DNA of 64,000 nt from Sanghuangporus weigelae (Eukaryota; Basidiomycota; Agaricomycetes; Hymenochaetales; Hymenochaetaceae): assembly GCA_033182465.1 (NCBI GenBank), contig CP137320.1:1364001-1428000 (forward strand), read 5' to 3'. A model generated the notes under the pieces. That model had not been told where the DNA came from. It saw only the letters and a program-made list of their open reading frames with translations, and did not search any database. Both the position numbers and the translations under genes were made by a program. Below, one piece after another: positions 21,017 through 32,817 of the stretch (positions are counted from its first letter, which is position 1; every line of letters starts with the position of its first letter).

Positions 21017-22653
21017 TGTAGCGCACTGGCTCCTCCTGTGCCAGTACACTCATACTATGGCTCCCTCTTACTGCAGATACCATATCCCAGCACTGCCGAC
21101 ACCTGAGAGTGTGAGGGCACACTCCTATTGCACTCGGGACATCATTTGAGCACATATCCATTGATTCTAGCACACGTACTGTACTGCGGCGCCCTCCTAT
21201 GACCCAAATCGATCCGCCGATGGCTCCCCGACACTCAGACAGGTCCGCCGACAGCTCCTACCCAGCACCAGGCACTATAGGACACATCCCTCAGTGACTA
21301 CGTGCCGCCGATCTTATGATTTACCATACGTACAGCCGTGCGGCGACTCTGGATGCCTCCGAGTCGGCCCCCCTTGGCGCCGATCAATGCGGCGGACACT
21401 CAGACATCCTCAGGTACCCTCGCCGACGCCTCCTACAGCTTACCAAGCAGTCCCCCATTGTCTAGGGAGCTATATATTGTCATATGTGCTTACATGCCTC
21501 ATTACGATGTATCTGCCACCAGTCTGGCAGTCCCCCACAGCACTGCCGCTCCGGCCACTCATATTAGTCACTAGGGATCGCCCACACTCTGTATTGAGTG
21601 CCGCCGATGCATCGGACACCTCAGGGACATCGGCTGATGCGCCCTTTGTCTCATATACGCGATATCAGCCTCCGATCATCGGTTCCGATGTTTCCCGACT
21701 TCCCCCTGACGCGGCGGCCCCCATTAGACCATGTATGGAAGGTAGGCATGTGGTACATTGGCGTGCCAAGCCACCGACTCGCGCCGCCAAGCCCAACTCC
21801 GCCAGCGCCCGTGTTATTGCAGATACTCAATATTTCATGTGATTGGATGCCCCCCTCACGTTGCCGCTCTCAGATTTCACCTGGGCGCTCCGGCAGCGGC
21901 CCTTGGCGACCCAGATGACTCAGGAGATGTTGTCAGACAGTAGGATGTGTCGGCGACAGCAGTAGAGTATATATAGAGCTTATACTAGCTTGTAGAAGAA
22001 AGGGATTCCAAGCCTAGAAAGGATTCCAAGCCTAGAAAGGATTCCAAGCCTAGAAAGGATTCCAAGCCTAGCAAGGATTCCAAGAGCATGTACCAGACCG
22101 AGCGCCAGAGTTCGAGATATCCCTCACTCTGAGTCTCCCCTCATGTACTGAGCCTCCCCCTTGACTATATACTATCCTTGACATCTCCTCTTGTTTGACT
22201 CCACATTCTACTTGCCTTCGCCGCCTCCGGTACGCCTCTGCCGCTCTGACGTTCAGTGATCCGGCGCCCCTCTATTCGACGTCGGCGGCCATCCGACGAC
22301 CCAGGCATCCTATCAGACGACCCAGCGGCGCCTTCTCCAGCCACTCACTCCATTTTATCCTTTATATTCATCTTATACACTTCATACCTTCCTGTGGCCG
22401 AGTTTATACCACGTCGGCAGCCCCCTGTGATCCCCCCTCTCAAGCGGCGGTCCTGTTATCCTATTCTCTTTATCCAGCGGCATCCCTAGACCCATCCATT
22501 ACGTCTCCGACGGTTCCTGGCACCTGCCGGGTAGTAGGTCTTTGAGAGTCTGATAGCGTCGGCATCCCATTTTTGGAGGTTCCTTCATACATTCAGCACC
22601 CTTAGTAGGACGGACATCTATAGCACCTTCAGATATGACACCGCCGACCGACA
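21017..22653 (+). mobile_element. X1: LTR-like element nested inside Y
   Basis: The element starts TGTAGCGCACTGGC and ends GACCGACA. The flanking 4-bp sites are ACGC (21,013-21,016) and GCGC (22,654-22,657); the uninterrupted site GGGCGCGCCG is seen in Y of element C. It holds a TATA-like AGTATATATAGAGC near 21,965 and an 18-bp tandem array just after it. Homologous copies are X2 (35,176-36,893) and X3 (888-1855). Its open frames are Pro/Ser/Arg-rich and not conserved between copies. It is probably a solo LTR or coding-less LTR element related to Y, which shares the TGTAGTGC terminus. Confidence 0.72.
22003..22084 (+). repeat. 18-bp tandem array in X1
   Basis: GGATTCCAAGCCTAGAAA is repeated about four and a half times, just after the TATA-like box. 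The array is absent from the equivalent place in X2. Confidence 0.85.
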
Positions 22654-25600
22654 GCGCCGCGAAGCTGCCAAGACACGAGCGCGCGCTGATTGGGCTGGCA
22701 GTGATTGGCGCGGCGCATCACATCATCGGGCGCGCTCGGATCGCTAAGTGGTCGCACCACACGAATATGAAACGTCAGGGGAGGCAATAATACTAAAAGG
22801 GGAATATGCGAGTGGCCGCCGCGTCCGACAATCGGACTCGGCGCACAAAGCAGCATAGTATGAACATGAAACGTGGTACCTGGGACCTTGTAAAACCACT
22901 ACCCGACGTCGGATAAGTCAATCAACAGGAGCCGACGAATATTCCATCGGCTATACGGTTCGATATCCTTCCGCCGTCGTAGCCGATACATCCGCTGCAA
23001 CGTTCCAGGCGCCCGCGTATCAGAAAGTGCGGCTGGCCAAGCATACTCGGTTTGGGAAGTCTTCGAAGGACGGGAGGCGGCGGACGTATTGGTTGAGCCA
23101 CGAATCAAGGAGCGGCGGTTTGGAAGGTCTTAAGGAGCAGCGGAGGTGTAGCGGTCGCCGCACGATGGTATACTGTACGGAGTACTGAGGAGCCTGTACC
23201 GACGTACCGGTACAGGCAAGTGCGGCGCACTACAACAGCAGCAATGTATTCTGCTTCAGTGGTGGACAGAGTCACAAAGGGCTGTAGCTTGCTAGCCCAG
23301 CTGATAGCACCAGTTCTCATCTTGACAACCATCCCACTTGTGGAGCGCCTGTTATCCTCATTTCCTCCATGGTCAGCATCACAGAAGGTAGTGAACAGCT
23401 CAGAGGACTTAGAATCAGGTGCATAGGTTAGCCTGAAATCCTTGGTGCCCTGCAGATAGCGACATAAATGCTTTGCTGCCTTCCAATGAGTTGGACCAGG
23501 ATTAGAACTAAAGCGTCCTAAGACACCAACTGCATATGCAATGTCTGGCCTTGTAGCTATAGCCAGATACATGAGTGCACCAACCAATTGCTTGTAGGGC
23601 ACTTGCTTCATGTATTCAGTCTCTGCAGGGGTCTTGGGAGCCATGTTCTTGCTGAGCTTCTGCTCAGGGAGAGGAGTAGTAACAGTGCCACAGTTGCTCA
23701 TGCTGAAGCGCTCTAGCACATCAATAATGTACTGTCTCTGTGACAGACTGATAGAGTGCTTAGAGCGGTCTCTCTCAATGTGAACTCCTAGTAGGAATGA
23801 GGTTGGGCCCAGTTCATGCAGTTTGAAGTGCTTGGCCAGCTCATCTCTGACAGATTCATACTGCTGCTTGGACTTTGCAGCAATAGTCATGTCATCAACA
23901 TAGACTGGAATAATGATGCGCACTTCATCCCTGCTGTACACCCAAATGCTGTAATTACAGTGCACTAACTTGAAGCCCATGCTCTTCATCACTGAATCAA
24001 GCTTCTTGTGCCATTGGTGGCCAGCCTGCTTAAGGCCATAAATTGACTTGATCAGCTTGAGAACAAATCCAGGGCCAAAGTAGTCCTCAAATCCTTCAGG
24101 CTGGTTTATGTAGACATCATGCTCCATCTCACCATTGAGGAAAGCAGTAGAGATGTCAACACTGTACAGCTCAAGGTCCTCAAATGCAGCCAATGCCAGA
24201 ATAGCTCTAAGTGCAGCCCATTTAGCTGTAGGAGCAAACACCTGAGAGAATTCAAGTCCTGGTTGCTGTAAGAATCCCTTGGCTACCAGCCTTGCCTTGT
24301 ACCTGTCCACAGATCCATCTGCCTTGCGCTTGAGCTTGAACACCCATCTGCATCCAATGGGCTTTCTGCCAGGAGGCAGTCTGACTGGCTCAAATGTGCC
24401 ATTCTCAATCAGACTGATAAATTCCTCCATGGCTGCCTTCTCCCAGAGGTCTGCATCAGGGCGTCCTTTGATGTCCTTCTACTGATAGGGTTCAGGACTG
24501 ATGTGTTGCACACCTTGTGCAGAGAACATATGCTCAGCGCAATGAGATGTCTGAAGTGCATATTCCAGAGCATTCTCATAAGACAGATAGATGTCCTCCA
24601 GTCCTGCATTAGCACCAAAATCCATCAGGCCAGCAAACATTAGTGCTTCAGCTTGCAACTCCTCTTCTGACATGATGTCCAGTTCATCAGGTGAATCACT
24701 GTCCATCTCAACATCCTGCTCTAGCTGCTCTACAACATCTGGCTGTGCTGCAGAGTCAGTTTCAGAAGCAGTGTCAGGTGCAGTGTCAGATGCAGTTGGC
24801 TCTGCTGAGTTAAAGTTGAAGCGCTGTAGTGGAATAGGAGAGCCTGGCACACGTCTGGGAAGGCGCTTTCCAACATAATCCACATCCCACCAGCCAGTGG
24901 TATGACGTCTAATAGGCCTCCACATTGGATCTGGCCACCAGGGAGAAGGAGGCCTTTGTTTCTTTGAGGCCTGCTCAGATGGCAGAGGTGAAGTAGTATG
25001 TTCACGCTTTGAAGGATGAGTAGCTGGTGGTGAAGGAGGATGATGTAAAGGACCATGTAGTGGAGGACTAGGTGATGGATTGGGTGGAGGACTAGGTGTA
25101 GGTGTAGGTGTAGGCATAGGAGGATCTGCTGGATGTCCAGGAGCAGGTGGAGGAGGAGGAGCTGGCAGAACATCAATAGCATCCTCTACTCCCCTCTGTT
25201 CTGGCAGGTCTTCTGTCTGTGCAGGCATATTCACCCTCAGGTCAACTGGGTTTCTGGATGTACCAGGGAACACTCTCTCATCAAACTGAGCAGAGTCACT
25301 GATAACTTCCTTCCTGGTAAGAGGATTCCAGAACAGCCAGCCTTTATAATTGGAGGGGTAGCCTAGGAACACACATTTCTATGTGTGGGACTGCAGCTGC
25401 TTGTGTTGATCTTTCTTCACAAGCACATAGGAGGTGCACCCAAATACATGCAGGTGAGAGACATCTGGCTTTGACTGATACCAGAGCTCATAGGGTGTAC
25501 TAGCAGACACAGCAGAGGTGGGAGAGCGGTTGTGCACATGCACAAATGCTGCAACTGCATCCCACCAGAAGGTAGAGGGCAAATGCACTTCATTAAGCAT

Positions 25601-28600
25601 AGTAGTGATGCCCTCTGCAAGTGTCCTGTTGGCACGCTCTGCAACACCATTCTGATGAGGTTCATCTCTAATAGTGTGCTGCCTGTGGATGCCTGTAGTG
25701 ATGCAGAACTGGTCCCATTCCTTAGACACATACTCTCCACCTTTATCATCACGAGTGGCCTTAATCTTCACTCCCAATTGATTCTCTGCATAGGCCTTAA
25801 ATTATTTGAAGGCAGCAAATGCATCACTCTTCTTCTTCAAAGGGAGAACAGCCCAGTAGCGACTGTAATCATCAATGAAGGTGATCCAATACTTGAAGCC
25901 ATGTCTAGACTGGACAGGCAATGGACCATGAACGTCAGAGTGGACCAATTGAAGGAGATCAGAAGCTCTGTGAGATGCAAGTTTGGAGACATTAGACCTG
26001 TGCTGCTTGCCAGCAATGCAAGGTTCACAGATAGGATCTGGAGTGCTCTTGGACTTGATAACCATTCCCTTGACCAACTCCTCAGTCATCAACCTGTTCA
26101 CATCACCATGATTAAGGTGTGCAAAGCGCCTGTGCCAAAGTGTAGTGTCAAGTGGACAGGTGCTTGTAAATGCAGCATAAGCAATAGTGGGGACAATGTG
26201 GCCATTGAGACTTGCTGCATTATTGGGAGTGATGTTTACAGTGAACAGGACTGATCCATGACGATGGAAAAGCATTTTGTTATGATGAATGGTGACAACA
26301 TATGATTTGGAGCGAGTCAAATACAGGACTGAGAGGAGATTGTTTCTAAGATCAGGAACATGTAATACACGCTCAAATTCAAGTAACTGTCCAGGTTTGC
26401 CACCAACTACAGGCTGAAAGCACACTGTGCCAATGCCAACTGAATAAATAACTTAGTTGTTGGCTAAACGAATTGGGGTGTGATTTGTTGAGTATTTGGT
26501 GAACCAATGACGATGTGGAGTCATGTGGCAAGTGGCACCTGTGTCAGCAATCCAGTCAGTTCCTGCATCTGGGATAAGAGGTGAATGGGGATTGGTGAAG
26601 TCAAGAGCACTTGCATTGCTAGCAAATTCAGCAGATTCAGCAGATTCATCTTGAGCAATATGGGCCTTCTGGCCCTTCCAGCCTCTCCTCCTCTTCTCTT
26701 CCCTGTTTCTCTTAGCCCTGGCATGTGCATCCTTAGAGGCTGCCTGCTTCATATGGCAGTTCTCCTCAGTGTGCTTAGGAATGTCACAGAATGTGCAAGT
26801 GACATTTTGAGAGGAGATAGGCTTAGCAGCACTACTGGTGGATGTGAACATGGCCTGGGGCTGAAGCTGGACACGCTCTTGACAGTTCTGCTGCTCTTGA
26901 GCAAATGCTTCCTTGAGGTTATTCCACTTGAATTCCTTCATAAGGAGCACTGCAGAGCGAAAGGAGGCATAGTCCTCAGGAAGAGCACGTATCAGGCATG
27001 CACATGCAAGCTCATTCTCAAACTCCTCAAGCTTGAGGGTGGTAGAACGAGTGCTTCTGATCTTGTGCAATGCCAGCTCAACCCTGCTCACCAGGTTGGT
27101 GAGGGACTCATCTTCCTTCTTGGTGATGTTGAAGAACTCATCATAAGCATTAAAGCGCGCAGCTGGGTTGTCCTGCTCATTGATCTTCTGAAGCTCAGTC
27201 CACATCTTGACTGGATCATCCATGTAGTCCTGCACCATGACCTACATGCTATGCTCAATTCTCTGATAGATCAGGCCGGCAGCTTGCTCAGCCTTCTCTT
27301 CCCAGAGCTGAACAGCATCATCTGGAGCACTAGGCTTAGCTTCCTGACCAGAGGTCAAGCGCCACAACTTCTTGACTTGAAGTGTAGCACGCATATCATG
27401 CTTCCAGACAGAGTAATTGCTGTCATTGAGCTTGGTGATGGTGGATAGCGTCTCAGAGGTGACAGGATCAGACATGATTGTTGGAATGAGGTGTGGATGA
27501 GAGTGGACAAGTGATGCTCAGAAGAAATAAGCAGTGAGGGAGTAATGAGGGAGAGAGCGCTAACAAATTTATGTCTGGAGGTGACAGATCAATGCCAACC
27601 AGTGCAGTCTTCTACAGTCACTGAAGTATACACAGATTTGCCGCAAGACAGTGCTGGTCTGTTGGTCTGCTAAGACCCTGCAGGCACCGCTAACTGAGAG
27701 AGGCTTTAGGCTTAAGTAGACACTCAAAGAGCGACTACAACCAGTGAACTAAGGCCAGGCAGGCAAGCTTCACAGTCTGTAGGCTAGGCTGATCCAACAA
27801 CAGTGATGGAGCCACACACCAATTAACACCAGAGCTGCCAGACACAAAATGCAGCGCAGAGAGGGAACGGATAGGCGGATTGGTGCGCAAATTGGCACGC
27901 AGATAGAGGACGACGAGCCGAGTCGAACGGTGTAAAGATCACGCGGATCGGATCGGCAGATCGGCGGCAATCAACGATTTCCGACAGAACAAGAACAGCC
28001 AGCAGCGCAGTTAAACCGCAGCCGATTAAGCTGAAACTTGGTGGAAGGGTGCAGAGGTATGGGAGCCGTATGCACACCAAAGGGCGTCTGGATCGGATCA
28101 ACGGATGCCGAGAAAATCGGAAATTGGCAAAATGAGGTTCAAAACAGAGAACCTGCAATAAGTCGGCGAGTTCTTGACCGATTTGGCTGAAACTTCGCGA
28201 CAAAGGACGTTGCAATAGGCCAAATAGACGTGCCAAGTTTCGTGAGAAACGGATCAGCGGTTCCTCCGGAATAGGCAATAGAAGTTCGAAGATAGCCCAA
28301 ATTGATAGGGCTGCAGCAGCGTCAAATTGCGACGGATCGGGCTGAAACTCGGCAGGACAGTAGACCTATATGGGCCGAGTAAACGTGCCAAAGGGCGTCG
28401 AACACGGCTGGACGGTTGTGGAGCAATCAAGCGGCGAAGTTTTGGGGAGATTTGGCACTGATAACAGCCAAAGAAAGCAGCAGAGGGCTCTGGGACTGTG
28501 GAAACTGCACAGAAGGGTGCAGAAGGTGATGGGAACACTGGGAACACACCAAAAGGCCAGTCCAGAACACCAAAAGCTTCTCTGACAACAACAGCAGCTC

Positions 28601-28650
28601 TCCAAACCCAAAAACTCAAAAATGCGGCAGTGCAGACAGCTAGAGCTCAA

Positions 28651-28661
28651 GGCTCATAACC
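28651..28661 (-). promoter_or_regulatory. Primer-binding site of copia D, half-tRNA-iMet type
   Basis: GGCTCATAACC on the plus strand is the complement of the GGTTATGAGCC sites of A and C. Confidence 0.7.
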
Positions 28662-29126
28662 TGTTAGATCACACAAGTCCAGCAATGGACCACTGAGTCC
28701 AGTGGTGAGTACACTTGATGTATATTAACAGTCTAACTACATACCTGAGTCCAGTGGTGAGTACACTTGATGTAGAGTACTCACCAATAGACTGTGCCGC
28801 TTTTACAGAAGATTATATTAAGAGTTGAAAACAGGTGACCGGCCAGACTAGAGATTGAACCTAGGATCTCCTAAGTATATACCAGATGCTTTCACCACTA
28901 AGCTATCTAGCCAGGTTAATCACTTAGGTTGGCATTACCAGCCTATGAGTTCAGGGTCTAAATTGCAACTTAGGCAGGGAATAACTCATAGTCTGAGTAA
29001 GCTGAGGATTATATAATCCTAGCAGATTACATAAGTATCACATAATCAAGAAAGTGAACATAACAAAGAATATAAACAGAACAATAAATAAAGAATAGTA
29101 ACAGTGTTAGGATCACACTTCTAACA
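28662..29126 (-). repeat. 5' LTR of copia D, chimeric, with SINE inside
   Basis: The gag-proximal part (to about 28,775) matches the LTR of C. Farther out it diverges (for example GTTACTATTCTTTATTT on the minus strand). A SINE interrupts the LTR at 28,816-29,023. The LTR ends TCTAACA at 29,126, directly against gypsy sequence. No 5-bp target duplication with the other end of D is visible. Confidence 0.85.
28816..29023 (-). mobile_element. tRNA-derived SINE copy 3 (in the LTR of D)
   Basis: A 208-bp copy of the same family, flanked by the 6-bp duplication AGATTA (28,810-28,815 and 29,024-29,029). The insertion is independent of the A/B copies and defines the element ends: TTAAGAGTTGAAAAC on one side and GGATTATATAATCCTAGC on the other. 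Confidence 0.85.
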
Positions 29127-29127
29127 A

Positions 29128-29694
29128 GAAGGACTTTTATCAGGAGTGCAAATCAATGTCGGAAGTATTCCAACAGTTAGAAATATCTATGTTGGCGATC
29201 AAGTTCCTTTTGATCTACTTCTAGGACACCTATGGTAAAGAGAAAATCTTATTTCTATTGATAAACGTCCTAATAGTACATATCTCAGATTTAAGGATCC
29301 AGATAATTCAACTTGCTCTGAAACCAGATATGAACTATTAGTTACCCCAAATGGAAATAGTCAGAGCTGGGATTACGATCCAGCAACATGGTTAGCAGTT
29401 CAGCCAGACATGGAGGATTATGAAAGTCAACAGGATAGATTTCAAAAATTTACTTAAGAGCGGAATAAGACAATTGATCAGTTGAAGGTATATTTTACAT
29501 TTCAGAACCCTCTATCATCTGCATCATACATTGTGAAAGAATGGAAGATTGAACAGGATAAAGAAAAGAGACCCGCTCAAGTAAGATTTATAAATCCATC
29601 ATCTTCGGTATTATCTTATACACAAAGTGAGCTAGTTCGATCACTTCAAATTTACATGGTACGGAAGAAAAATGCATGGATCTGGAGAGAGTGA
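29128..29694 (+). pseudogene. Gypsy protease domain remnant
   Basis: The frame reads ...VRNIYVGDQVPFDLLLG then RENLISIDKRPNSTYLRFKD, the typical C-terminal half of the retropepsin of basidiomycete gypsy elements. Stops lie at about 29,233 (TAA where Gln is usual, after the LGHLW stretch) and at about 29,456. The catalytic Asp region would be upstream and is missing, cut by the copia LTR. Confidence 0.75.
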
Positions 29695-31682
29695 TAGTTT
29701 AGAATCACTACTGGATGATTCAGAAAGAACAAAATGCAGTTCAGATGATGCTAACAATGATAGCACAGATGAGGATAACTTATCAGAGGTTACAGATGTG
29801 GGCAATGTGGACAACATCAATATATTAGATTTGGTATGTCCACATGAATATTATGAAAGAATGGAAGAAGCAGACAATGGCGGTTGGTTAACTGAGAAAG
29901 AGCAACTGAAGATGCGTCAATTGGAGAAGAAACTGTATGGAAGGAATTATAGAAGAAAGAGAAAGGTAAGAGATTCAAATGAATTATTTGAATTCGAGAG
30001 ATTCAATAGGTTTGGGAATGAACAAGATCAACAAGGAGAGTCATCTACCAGAGGTAGAAGATTGATGGATTGGCTTACATATGGCAAGGAAACTCAAGAG
30101 ACATCAAATGTAACATATAGCCAAAATAGTGGAATTACAGAAATACAAGACATGACTACTCATGTACCTGTGCTGTCAAGTAAGAAGCCAGAAGATAACA
30201 AAGGAAGATTGATAGGTTAGGATGAACAGGAAGCAAGTTGTGTAGAATTACGAGATGAAGAGGACTACACCTAGAATAAATTATGCAAAACCAAAAATTG
30301 TGATAACTTGACGAGTTCATCACCAAATGTAACGGTTGAGCCACTGTCCGAAAGCTCTCAACAGCCCAATTCAGGAATGCCTTCAATTGAGAGAAATGGA
30401 CAAGATGCGAGGAAACGACAAAGGAGGCATAGAAAGAGAAAAAGCAGAAAACAGAGACATGCCAAAAATTGCCCACTACATCAAATCGAGCCGTTAGACA
30501 TACCACTCAAAAGCGTAGAATGAGACCAATCTAACGGATGTACCATAAAGAAAAACGGAGGAGAATTGAATTCTCTAGAGCCAAAACATTATTTTCACAA
30601 AAATGCAAAAATCTCCTCACACCAGAACAATTCTGGGAGCTATGAAAACATTCCGGAAGACACAAAGATGGATAGTTCTGATAGAGACAAGCTAATAGAC
30701 TCTATAATTGAAGAAAATGATGCAGAAATGAATGAGATAAGGCAAAATCTATCAGAACAGAGCACACACCTGACAGAACTAGCCAATTCTGGTAGTGTGT
30801 ACTATTCATTTGACCCAATGGATATAAATATGAGATGGGTAAGTCCAGATAGCATTGAACATGGCCAAGAATCAACAAATAAGATAGGTAATTATAGAAA
30901 AGGCTTGACTTATCGTGTGATAGTCTCTGTTCTACTAATATTGTGCAAACAACACTCTTCTCGGCATAATTGCGACACCACCTATACATGACCCAAAAGT
31001 ACTCTTCAGTGCAATTCCAATGCACCTGAGACGACACGAAACAGCCACAAATTGAAGAAGAACGAGCAAACTTCCAAAAACTTGATACAAAGTGATCTGG
31101 CACATTTGCCACAGGCAAAACACGACCAGAAGCGACCAGAAGACCCCCGGGACGATGGAAATGGACTGTCAAAACATGCATATGAGATAAGAAGAGAGCA
31201 GCATGCTGAAAAAATGAGATACAGCCCAAATACAACAATGTTGCCTCCAACCCCCTATTCTATCATTTCCGACACAACACCACTTCCTACCACCTAAAAT
31301 ATTGCCCATAAACCCTTAGAGACATTGAGAGAACACTCTAGAATACTTGGGGAAGGTCCAGAAGCAGTTAAATATGGTGCAAATGATAAAAATATAGAAG
31401 AAAGCTTACCAGAGATGGTAAAGACTGGGAAAGAGCATGGCAACCCAAAATCTGTCACTGAACTTAACCAAGGTTACATCTCAGCCTCTAAGTTGAATAG
31501 AGATGATGAGAATGAAGTCCCAGAAAGCTATAGAAGAAGTTTGATGAAAGAAAGAAGAGAGATAAATAAACAACTATGGGGAATGATGTTAGTATTTATC
31601 ATACTACATCTACTAATATACTTCTGCACTCAACTCGTGTCTGCAAGCCCCACACCAGTAGATCTGATTTCTCTAAACCATT
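29672..31682 (+). pseudogene. Gypsy linker region between protease and RT, with a hydrophobic segment
   Basis: A single frame interrupted by a few stops (near 30,218, 30,272, 30,521, 30,989 and 31,295). The sequence is charged and low in complexity, with the stretch RKRQRRHRKRKSRKQRH, and contains the segment GMMLVFIILHLLIYFCTQL near 31,576-31,640, which looks like a membrane span. It has no recognised domain. Position and reading direction place it in the gypsy polyprotein. Confidence 0.55.
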
Positions 31683-31684
31683 TA

Positions 31685-32768
31685 CAGCTAGTTGCAAAAT
31701 TGTTGGCAATCACGTGATTTCACCACTTTTCTCGCCATAAGAGCCTCAAAACACAGATAAAATCATATCTCACCCAAATCTCAACGGTTTCACATCATCT
31801 AAGTTGCTAAATTCATCTTTTCGAAAGGGCTTTCGCTTAAAAAAAACTATAGAGAAAATAGAGCAAAAAATGACCCTAAAATGGCGAAAATATCAGGTTT
31901 TGCCTCTTCCTTGCATGTTCAATTTTTTCTGTGATCCCTGCTGGTCCAGCACCTCCCCAAAGCTATCCAGAATGATAATATGATTATAAAATGAATTTAC
32001 AGACTGAGTTTGAGTTGAATTGTGTACCAGAATGTGCTGCTTTGAGGCATGCCTGAATCACTCAAAACTCATCATTTCCTCCTAGCCTCCCAGGCTCCAG
32101 GAAAAATTCTTACAGGCCAGATTCATGCATTTAAATTCATTTTGGATATAATAGACTAGGTTTGTGTACTAGCTAAGGCCTCAGCATCCACTGGTGAGCT
32201 GGGAAGATGCTGTCTAAAATGATGCATACAACCAGAATCACTTGTTCAGCCCAGCTCACCAGTGGATGCTGAGGCCTTAGCTAGTACACAAACCTAGTCT
32301 ATTATATCCAAAATGAATTTACATGCATGAATCTGGCCTGTAAGAAATTTTCCTGGAGCCTGGGAGGCTAGGAGGAAATGATGAGTTTTGAGTGATTCAG
32401 ACATGCCTCAAAGCAGCACATTTTGATATACAATTCAACTCAAACTCAGTCTGTAAATTCATTTTATAATCATATTATCATTCTGGATAGCTTTGGGGAG
32501 GTGCTGGACCAGCAGGGATCACAGAAAAAATTGCACATGCAAGGAAGAGGCAAAAAACGATATTTTCGCCATTTTGGGTTCATGTTTTGCTCTATTTTCT
32601 CGATTATTTTTTTGAAATGAAAGCCCATTCAAAAAGATGAATTTAGCAACTTAGATGATGTGAAACCATTGAGATTTGGGTGAGATATGATTTTATCTGT
32701 GTTTTGAGGCTCTTATGGCGAGAAAAGTAGTGAAATCACGTGATTGCCAACAATTTTGCAACTAGCTG
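31685..32768. mobile_element. Fold-back MITE with 519-bp arms
   Basis: The two arms (31,685-32,203 and 32,250-32,768) are near-perfect inverted copies separated by 46 bp. The ends read CAGCTAGTTGCAAAATTG, flanked by TA on both sides (31,683-31,684 and 32,769-32,770). It splits the gypsy linker. There is no coding capacity. A TA target site and CAG termini suggest mobilisation by a Tc1/mariner-type transposase (inference). Transcripts would form a hairpin of more than 500 bp. Confidence 0.85.
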
Positions 32769-32817
32769 TAATAACTTCAGCTCAATGTCAGACAGAAGAT
32801 AAGAAAGAATCTCATTT

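Larger units (their letters stand above)
20198..23234 (-). mobile_element. Y in copia D, itself split by X
   Basis: Inverted copy of Y with the same 4-bp duplication (ACAG at 20,194-20,197 and 23,235-23,238). It matches the C copy except around the X insertion, where a short tandem segment differs (one unit here, two in C) and a few bases are changed. Confidence 0.8.
19893..27475 (-). pseudogene. gag-pol of copia D, duplicate of the C copy
   Basis: Gag starts at 27,475 and the final codons end at 19,893. All readable segments translate identically to those of C, including the same premature stops. The frame is interrupted at 20,198-23,234 by the nested Y/X insertion in RNase H. The identity, including shared defects, shows that C and D are one locus duplicated in inverted orientation, or an assembly duplicate. 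Confidence 0.92.
19612..29126 (-). mobile_element. Ty1/copia retrotransposon D, inverted partner of C, with Y, X and a SINE
   Basis: The 3' LTR is at 19,612-19,865, gag-pol is on the minus strand from 27,475 down to 19,893, and the 5' LTR is at 28,662-29,126. It mirrors C with coordinates summing to 39,026 on the inner side of element X and 40,646 on the outer side. It shares all five nonsense codons and the Y insertion with C. It differs by the additional X element inside Y and by the distal half of its 5' LTR, which is divergent and carries a SINE. Confidence 0.93.

Noticed and set aside
21294-21842. 182-residue Pro/Ser/Arg-rich frame in X1 as a gene
   Set aside because: The equivalent region is broken into pieces in X2 and X3. 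Similarity is at the DNA level, with no sign of coding constraint.
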